From NCBI GenBank assembly GCA_949316235.1, contig OX438747.1, positions 2,728,501-2,792,500 of the forward strand: a stretch of 64,000 nucleotides of DNA. Direction: 5' to 3'. This DNA is from Oegoconia quadripuncta. Taxonomy: Eukaryota > Arthropoda > Insecta > Lepidoptera > Autostichidae. The position numbers were made by a program, and so were the translations under genes. The stretch's first letter is position 1. The number at the start of each line of letters is the position of its first letter. This document shows, one piece after another, positions 56,501 through 64,000 of the stretch. The notes beneath the pieces were generated by a model that did not search any database, was not told where the DNA came from, and saw nothing but the letters and a program-made list of their open reading frames with translations.

Positions 56501-59445
56501 TCTGACACAAATCTACCAATCCGCGCTGGACTCGCTTGGTGGATTATGGCTCACACCCTCTACCAGTGAGAGGAGGCTGCGCCCCACAGTGGTTCACCAA
56601 ACCTTACAAAATCAAATACCAATAATGAAACAGGGTTAAAACAACAAAATACAGCAATAATTAAGCCTATCCCTTTGTCATGGAAGACTTCAACGGCCCC
56701 AACTATGGAACATGATATTTAGAGCCTCCGTTATATTTTGTATCCTACAGACCACCCATGCACGGTCCGCGAGGCCCGTTGCTTGCAGCAGGATGGGGTA
56801 CTACCCACTGTAACTATGGTGCTAATCCCCACGCCTCCTCAAGCGACGCCGGCTAAGAGCGCCTCTACGCCAGCCCGAAACTTCTTTCAACAGGACTTTG
56901 AAGGGCTCAAATACGTGTACAGAGCTACAGTGAAGGTTATACAAAATTCTTTAAATGATTAGAAGTCATTTCGCCTTACGAGATAAATGGGACTATAGGT
57001 TGTTAAGTTCGTATCGTAATAAGTCCGTACTACCTGACTTTATAAGTAAGATGCCTTAGATAACATTGGGTTGACGAATATTATTATTATTATAGACGAG
57101 CAGCATTACTGCTGGTATGTCTATGTCACAGTGTTGGAAGAGTTCACATTGTTCATTATGTTGTAATTCAGTCAATATTTAAGTCATCACTAGTTTTTTT
57201 TTTAATTTATCCAATCTATTCTTGAACGAATTCACTGATTGGGCGGAGACAACCTCTTCCGGCAGCTTATTCCAGGCCTAAACAACACGGTTGCTCAGAA
57301 AGTGATGGGCGACATTGATGTCAGCGGGAGTGCTGCTTATTCGCAGAGCGTGTCCTCGTAACGGTTGTATGTCTTTCATCCTGACTGACCTGAATATGGG
57401 AGTATTTCGGTTCAAGTTATTTCGCATTTTGAACAACCATCATCATATCCGCCACAGGATATTCACTGTTGAACTAAGCCTTCCCAATAGATTTCCAGGC
57501 CGATCGGTTGGAAGCGGCGTGCATCCAGCGACTTCTCACGACCTTCATCAAGTCATCGGTCCACCTTCTGTTCTTGCCTCGTCCATCTTGCTGGAGGCAT
57601 TATTTGGTTGTTGCTGCAGTAAATAAACCTTAGTATAGGAATTTCTTTAACGATTTGTAGAAAGACACTTTGTGTAGATTTGCTCTTGATGGCTGTCGCA
57701 CGTTGAACGTCGCAACAAGTTATACCTTATATTTACGAAATTACAAGAAATATGTTTGCAGAAAATTCTAGTAGACCCGGACAATACGTTAGAAGATATC
57801 CTCGAGAAGTGCACCAACGCGGTGCGCTCGTGCGCATCCGGCGCGCAGGGCCCAGGGCAGGGCTTCCACGTGGTTGGCGCACCGGGCGTGTACCGCGTGC
57901 TGCTGATTGGTCCGCGTGGCTCCGGCCGTAAGACGCAGGCTCGCACGCTGGCAAAGCACTTTGGCCTAGTGTACTGTACGTATAGCCAGTGTGCGCGCCG
58001 TTGTAGTTTCGTCCCCAAATGTCCTTTAGAAGTGGGATTAGGTGGTAGATCTCTTTTATTTTGTCGCGAGGCTAACTCAGTGGATTTCCCTTCTTATCTT
58101 TCCTGTCGTCAGGTAATAATGACAGTGCGTGAGAGTTTTCGTGTGAAGGATAAACAGCCAATGAAAAAACATTCATTGATATTACGTCTTAAGTCCTCAG
58201 GATGACAATTCAACCATAATTTTGGGAGCCTACAGAATAGGTGTCATGTATGGGCTATAGTTATTGTTATATATACAGGGCGTCCCAAAGTTATGGGACA
58301 TGAAGGGGAAGTACCTTAAATATTGTAGATAGTGAATTTTGCTCAAAGAAGACTTTATGTTATTTTTAAAAGTTAGTAATTCTGCATTCATAGATTTTCT
58401 AAAAATTACTTGCTTCGGCTGGGAATCGAACCGACTCAAATGTGAAAAAAAAAACACCCTACTTTTATGATGCCAATCGAAAGAATAGCTAAAAAATAAT
58501 AACTCTGCCTAAGTAACATAGTATTTTAAAAGAAAGGAACAACATAAAATGATTGAGTCAAATTTCAAGAAAGTTATTTATTGCCGACGACGTTCGAAAA
58601 GTAGCGATATTATCATTCCAAAGATAGCATTGATTATTCGTAAATAAGTTGCAAACAGAATTGTGCCATATCACATCGAGTGTTCACCATAAAATGATTA
58701 GAAAATCAACAGGCAGCGGGCTCATTAAAAGATTGGCGATTTGCGTAAGACAAGAGGGATCACATTTTGAGCATTTAATTAATTAATTTACAAAAAAATA
58801 CCTACTTAATTGACTACGGCAGTTTCATGTATGTTTTTTATTTGATTAAAATGATTAATTTCACGTTGTTCCTTTCTTTTAAAATACTATGTTACTTAGG
58901 CAGAGTTATTATTTTTTAGCTATTCTTTCGATTGGCATCATAAAAGTAGGGTGTTTTTTTTTTCACATTTGAGTCGGTTCGATTCCCAGCCGAAGCAAAT
59001 AATTTTTAGAAAATCTATGAATGCAGAATTACTAACTTTTAAAAATAACATAAAGTCTTCTTTGAGCAAAATTCACTATCTACGATATTTAAGGTACTTC
59101 CCCTTCATGTCCCATAACTTTGGGACGCCCTGTATACGTACACTATCACACCGTGCTTGCTAGTCGCTGTCTGCTTGTTTTACATATACATAATAAATTT
59201 CCAAAAAGAGATCTGGGTACATGCTTATAGCTTTTTTAACGTTTTACGTAGATATAGAAGTATTATATGTGTTACTAATACAATCTATATCTAAAATTAT
59301 CGTGTTTATCTGTCTGTCAGTAAACTTCTCGGAATTGTTGAACGAAGCAAGACAACGGAAGGATGAGATCGGCGAGAAGTTACGAAATTTCGGTGAGAGC
59401 ACGCACCTCAGAGCTGACATAGTGCGCCGACGGCTGCTAAAGAAG
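50549..59445 (+). CDS. AK8: Adenylate kinase 8, copy B (exons 1-7, 3' part outside window)
   Basis: Exons: 50549-50641 (start MTETDATTRPLGMPARF, matching the N-terminus of AK8 proteins), 51503-51638, 53040-53125, 55561-55666, 56751-56935, 57762-57975, 59321-59445. Lengths 93, 136, 86, 106, 185, 214 and 125 join in frame to 315 codons. Exons 3-7 are the duplicated ones also seen at 573-6119. In the first kinase domain the segment ILLVSPELDID stands where a GxxxxGK P-loop is expected, so this domain is probably not catalytic. An 857-bp foldback transposon sits in intron 6 of this copy only. The start is chosen from family similarity; FPGS begins on the other strand 581 bp upstream. The rest of the gene lies beyond 64000. 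Confidence 0.87.
51218..51364. mobile_element. MITE family M1, short derivative
   Basis: A 147-bp internally deleted form in AK8 intron 1. It starts GGGCCGTTAAGAAACCGTT and ends TTATTAATACGGCCC. Confidence 0.6.
52062..52392 (-). mobile_element. SINE-A, full length
   Basis: From the T-run tail at 52062 to the head 'agccacggaggcggtt' at 52392, with the B-box inverse gggatcgaacccgcgacc. It lies in AK8 intron 2, 75 bp before the start of the visible duplication. Confidence 0.87.
52548..52856. mobile_element. MITE family M1 in copy B
   Basis: Identical counterpart of 81-389 within the second duplication copy. Confidence 0.7.
56357..56602 (+). mobile_element. Putative 5S-derived SINE in copy B
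   Basis: Counterpart of 3890-4135 in the second duplication copy; no differences noticed. Confidence 0.6.
58276..59132. mobile_element. Foldback DNA transposon, recent insertion in AK8 copy B
   Basis: 857 bp between CAGGGCGTCCCAAAG and its inverse. The long inverted arms (about 58276-58550 and 58865-59132) include 'cccagccgaagcaa'. The empty site in copy A (5799-5812) reads gt-(TA)5-cgt, while here the flanks hold 8 + 4 bases of TA repeat, exactly one extra TA. This directly shows a TA target duplication. No ORF with a known domain. Confidence 0.93.
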
Positions 59446-59568
59446 GTAGATAACGACAATTGTTGGAGTTAGCTGATTTGGAAGTTTAGGGACGTATTTT
59501 GCCCCAAGAAAACAGGCGATTATACCGGATGAGATTTTTTACCGCAAGCGAAAAAAGGGCATATTATA

Positions 59569-61411
59569 CAGGGTGTCCCTGGAAGTATGGATCAAATCGA
59601 ACAGGGGCATGGGGAAGGTCATTCCCAAACTATTTAACCCTATGAATGTCGGTGCCATTTTTGACGGTTCAAAAGTTATGATCAATTTTTTACATTTTCA
59701 TATTATCGAATAGTGCTTATACAAAAAAATTTTTTAAAAGAAAACTAGCAAAGCCATCAGCTTAATTTTTTTTCCACGATGTTTGTTCGAGCATGTGACT
59801 TTCATGTTTTAATACTTTTATGTCGATAGCAGACATGATTCCTACAAAAAAAAAGATTGAATACAAAGACATTGGTCTGCCAAAAATTTCACTCAATTTT
59901 CAAGCGATTGCCATGGGAAAAAAATGTACTAGAGAAAGTTGACCACGTATCACAAAAAGTTGCCCATTCCATATAGATTCTTTTGAGATGTGTAACACTG
60001 GGTTACTCTTATTAATTTAAAAGTTATTAGATTTTTTTATCATAAAGGTCGCTTTTTCAAAACTTTCGAACTTCTAAGATTTTAATATTTTTAGCTTTAA
60101 ATACGATTTACTCTCAACCCTCATGTACAAAGTCACCTATCCGAGCACTTTGGTGTGGTTAAAATAATAAGACAAATTTTTTTAAAGTAAAACCTCACTA
60201 GATACGAACGTGCGGGGGGAGGAGGGGGCTTAAACAAAGGAACCGAAAGGGTCGTAAACAATGACGGTGGGTACCGCAGGCTTGCACTTAGGTAGAATTT
60301 TTAGTAACTCGCTATCAGCTTGTAACTGCGCACGTACTTAATTCGGTGTTTATTAATTATTGACGTCATTTGGATTGTGTTACCTGGACTTTGATTTTGC
60401 TTGCGATTTGGATACTGTTTGACCTAAAATGACTACGTACAGCAATCAAGAATATGCTGACATGCATTTCATTTACGGATTTTGCGACGGAAATGCACGC
60501 GAAGCTTCGAGAGTGTATCGAGAGCGATATCCTAATCGAAACCGCTTTCCGGATTACCGAGTGTTCCAACGTGTACACGCCGCTTACAGAGAAGGCAGAA
60601 ATCCGGGAGCTAGGGAAGGAAGACCGAGCATTCCAGACCTTGGATTAGAAGATGAGGTGCTTGATAGCGAGTTACTAAAAATTCTACCTGAGTGCAAGCC
60701 TGCGGTACCCACCGTCATTGTTTACGACCCTTTCGGTTCCTTTGTTTAAGCCCCCTCCTCCCCCCGCACGTTCGTATCTAGTGAGGTTTTACTTTAAAAA
60801 AATGTTGTCTTATTATGTTAACCACACCAAAGTGCTCGGATAGGTGACTTTGTACTTGAGGGTTTAGAGTAAATCGTGTTTAAAGCTAAAAATATTAAAA
60901 TCTTAAAAGTTCGAAAGTTTTGAAAAAGCGACCTTTATGATAAAAAATTCTAATAACTTTTAAATTAATAAGGGTAACCCAGTGTTACACATCTCAAAAG
61001 AATCTGTATGGAATGGGCAACTTTTTGTGATACGTGGTCAACTTTCTCTAGTACATTTTTTTCCCATGGCAATCGCTTGAAAATTGAGTGAAATTTTTGG
61101 CAGACCAATGTCTTTGTATTCAATCTTTTTTTTTGTAGGAATCATGTCTGCTATCGACATAAAAGTATTAAAACATGAAAGTCACATGCTCGAACAAACA
61201 TCGTGAAAAAAAAATTAAGCTGATAGCTTTGCTAGTTTTCTTTTAAAAAATTTTTTTGTATAAGCACTATTCGATAATATGAAAATGTAAAAAATTGATC
61301 ATAACTTTTGAATCGTCAAAAATGGCACCGACATTCATAGGGTTAAAAAGTTTGGGAATGCCCTTCCCCATGCCCCTGTTCGATTTGATCCATACTTCCA
61401 GGGACACCCTG
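59569..61411. mobile_element. Foldback transposon with DUF4817-like ORF, copy B
   Basis: Counterpart of 6243-8085 in the second duplication copy, same termini and ORF (60429-60749). Confidence 0.85.
60429..60749 (+). CDS. DUF4817-like ORF, copy B
   Basis: Same 106-residue protein as at 7103-7423, inside the duplicated foldback element. Confidence 0.65.
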   Translation: MTTYSNQEYADMHFIYGFCDGNAREASRVYRERYPNRNRFPDYRVFQRVHAAYREGRNPGAREGRPSIPDLGLEDEVLDSELLKILPECKPAVPTVIVYDPFGSFV

Positions 61412-61841
61412 TATAAGCAGTTTTTTTTCTTTTTTCGGTGGCTCAGTTGAGGAGCCTCTGAGCCACCGACACTTAACTATGTGTGCAACCTGTAATACCA
61501 ATAAAGTGTATCTATCTAACACACACGGAGAACAAAAAAGTGCGGCCGACAAATATTTTTATTTTTACTTTATTTATTTATTCAAGAAACCAACAGCTTT
61601 CTTAATAGTAGGTACAATGTAATAAGTAATTCATAAATATAGCCAATAACAGGTTTCGATATATTACTTCACATTAATACTTTTTTTTTTTTTTTTATGC
61701 ACAACGGGTTGGTACTTGACTCTTTTATTATTTGAATAGTTCCATGACTTTAAAGTGACTTTATAGCAGAAGCATAACAACTTACAAGAAAATGTTAAAC
61801 CAATATTGTGCCCTTCAGTATTGTAATTGCCTGCGTGTGAG

Positions 61842-61916
61842 GTGTGTGTGTGTGTGTGCGCGTGTGCGTGTGCGTGTGCGTGTGTGTGTGCGTGTGCGTG
61901 TGCGTGTGCGTTTGTG

Positions 61917-61983
<67 letters not shown>

Positions 61984-62023
61984 AGTTTGCGTGTGTGTGA
62001 GGGGGTGAGTGTGAGTTGTGATG
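61842..62023. repeat. TG/CA microsatellite, copy B
   Basis: Same tract as 8516-8700 with 'tttgtgttgtg' in place of 'tttgtgtttgtg' and a slightly shorter pure run. Confidence 0.95.
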
Positions 62024-62319
62024 TGAGTGTGTGGCTGCGTATGCATGCGTAGAGAAATCGTAATTATTATAATTTATTAGTAAAGTCATATCATGATGTC
62101 AATAATTCGCGTCTGCTTCACAAAGATATCTTCGTTGTTTTCAAAGAACTATTTATGGGATTTGTATACTGTGGCACTATTTGTGCACAGTTTTTTGCGA
62201 TATAAATTATAATCACAGGTAAAGCAGACTGCGTATGACAATGAGGAATCAAGCAAAACGTGACGCCAGAATATTAAAGAACTGTTAAATACAATACAAT
62301 ACAAATACTCTTCCAACCA

Positions 62320-62820
62320 CCTCCGTGGCTCAATGTAAACAACATTGGTAGGGCGTTTTATATGTCCGTCTGGCTAGCTACCACCATCTTATCTAAATCT
62401 GCCGCCAAGCAGCAATGTTAATAGCATTGTTGTGTTCCGGTTGTCAGAGATAAGATAGCCAGTCTCCCAAATGTGTTGGGGTTTCCGGGTCAGTATTTAT
62501 GTTTGGTGGTTTGGTACTTGACCTTAATCACACCTGATGATAAGTGAAGTTGAGATCGAAGGTGGAAGCGTACCGACCCGGAAACCCCAACACATTTGGG
62601 GGACTGGCTATCATATCTCTGACAACCGGAACACAACAATGCTATTAACATTGCTGCTTGGCGGCAGATTTAGATAAGATGGTGGTAACTAGCCAGGCGG
62701 ACATTTAAAATGCCCTACCACCAACCAAACCGAGTACTTAAACATGTACCCCGCTGGGGATCGAACCCGCGACCTCCGAATCGTAAACCCAATGTTGTTT
62801 ACATTGAGCCACGGAGGCGG
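62320..62820. mobile_element. Inverted SINE-A pair, copy B
   Basis: Counterpart of the pair at 8997-9497: a plus copy at 62320-62497 and a minus copy at 62511-62820. Confidence 0.82.
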
Positions 62821-63712
62821 TTATTTTTTTGTTAGGATTGCATCGACCACGGCTGGGTATTGAACGGCTACCCTTTCTCTGGGATGGACTTCGAACTGAT
62901 GGACAACATGCCAACGCCGCCAAATCGGTACGTCCATTCAACAGTCTTAAGTTCCTGGGGCACAGCCTCCTTTCACTAGGAAGTAGCTAACCACCAAGGC
63001 CCATTACGGATTGGAGGAATAAGTGTTTTCAATCACCGACTAGCTGAAACAACTAGACCCAACGCAGCTTAATGTGCCCTCCGGATCACAGAAACACTCA
63101 CTCACATGTCACTAGTGATCTATTCTGTGCTAGTGGTCACACATCCAAGGACTGACCGCTTCACACGTTAGCTTCTCATGGAAATGGAATAGCGAATGCG
63201 GCTACGCCACGAGTGTATCTATTAGGTCCTTACCTATGAAATTGGCGTTTTGTATGAATTTCATTAAGACTGTTTTCTCCATTCAAAAATTTTTGATTTT
63301 TTTTTTGGGAACGGCAAATCCAAATTTAGCTAAACTTTGTGTGTATTATCGGATAACATTAAGTTAAGTATAGGCAGCGTCTAAGAAATTATTATGGGAA
63401 GCACATGAAAAGAACTCTATTCAAATTTTTTTTATTATGTGTTTTAGCCCAGAAATTAATCAAATATTTCATGTGAAACCTTGAAATAATATTCCATTTT
63501 CCATATAACAAACAATTTTGTATATAGTTTTGAAAATTGCAGGAATTGGTACATTTGATTAACGAAGAAAAAAAACTCAAATTTCATAGGTAAAGACGCA
63601 ATATTACAGTTAACCTAATTATACCGGATCAGTTTTGTTACAGTAAGGAATAAAATTATATCGTATTGGGTGAGTGAAATAGAAGTTATTGGCATAATAA
63701 TATGTAGTTTTT

Positions 63713-64000
63713 TTCATTACTCATATTCGGGCATAAGTCTGAAGTTGCCTAAAGAGCGGGTTGAAAGTAATACTTTCAGCCCCGCAGAGAGAATCGTTTT
63801 CATACTCAAGTTTAAATGCCCAGCCTTATCCCCCGTGTTTTCTGGCGAAGCGGTCGCTATTCTAGAGGCAGTTCTTTACTCTGAATCACATAATCTTAAC
63901 AGAACGGTGATTTTAACAGACTCACGAAGCTGTTTGCAAGCGATTATATCGAATCAGTTCCTCTGTAAGAATAAATTCCCCATTATCCTCCAGATTAAAG
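63713..64000 (+). pseudogene. Jockey-like non-LTR remnant, copy B (cut by window end)
   Basis: Counterpart of the first 288 bp of the element at 10390, ending inside the RNase H-like region at the window edge. Confidence 0.8.

Larger units (their letters stand above)
52468..64000. repeat. Segmental duplication, copy B
   Basis: Second copy of positions 1-10674, in the same orientation. It differs by an 857-bp foldback element at 58276-59132, one noticed substitution and a 3-bp shorter TG microsatellite. In this copy the AK8 exons lie downstream of AK8 exons 1 and 2 at 50549 and 51503, which shows the block in its full gene context. The copy continues past the window end. Confidence 0.97.

Noticed and set aside
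1..64000. CRISPR arrays, bacterial operons, phage or plasmid functions
   Set aside because: None found; the sequence has spliced genes, SINEs, Helitrons and non-LTR elements and is clearly eukaryotic.

Overview
The window looks like insect, very probably lepidopteran, nuclear DNA. It is AT-rich, its genes are split by introns with GT/AG borders, and more than half of it is dispersed repeats: tRNA-headed SINEs, 3' ends of non-LTR retrotransposons, Helitron fragments with the typical lepidopteran CTAG(T) end, MITEs and foldback elements. Species cannot be fixed from sequence alone.

Three protein genes can be followed exon by exon, and a fourth by one exon. (1) Adenylate kinase 8 (AK8), plus strand: exons 3-7 and three terminal exons at 573-20264, with a second, partial copy at 50549-59445 that has exons 1-7 and runs off the window. 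(2) Folylpolyglutamate synthase (FPGS), minus strand, 49967-33462: eight exons that join in frame, with two in-frame ATGs suggesting mitochondrial and cytosolic forms. (3) RPAP2/Rtr1, an RNA polymerase II CTD phosphatase: a single uninterrupted block at 35216-37001, plus strand, lying inside the last FPGS intron and broken by one apparent single-base frameshift. (4) One exon of a Ctr-type copper transporter at 26644-26806, minus strand. FPGS and the second AK8 copy start head to head, 581 bp apart.

The dominant structural feature is a near-perfect duplication. Positions 1 to about 10674 reappear at 52468-64000. The differences noticed are one substitution, a few bases in a TG microsatellite, and an 857-bp foldback transposon present only in the second copy with a clean TA target duplication. 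The repeat reaches both window edges, so the unit is at least 11.5 kb with a period of about 52.47 kb. It is either a very recent tandem duplication of the AK8 region or two haplotypes placed in tandem by the assembler.

Layout: 1-20264 AK8 copy A with repeat-filled introns; 20265-33461 repeat-rich intergenic DNA with the copper transporter exon and an 818-bp-offset local duplication beside an unrecognised ORF; 33462-49967 FPGS with nested RPAP2 and many SINEs; 49968-50548 divergent promoter region; 50549-64000 AK8 copy B. Apart from AK8/FPGS sharing an upstream region and RPAP2 nesting in FPGS, nothing suggests a joint pathway: the genes are ordinary housekeeping or ciliary genes. No CRISPR, bacterial operon or phage signal is present. 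The unusual content lies in the mobile elements and the duplication.
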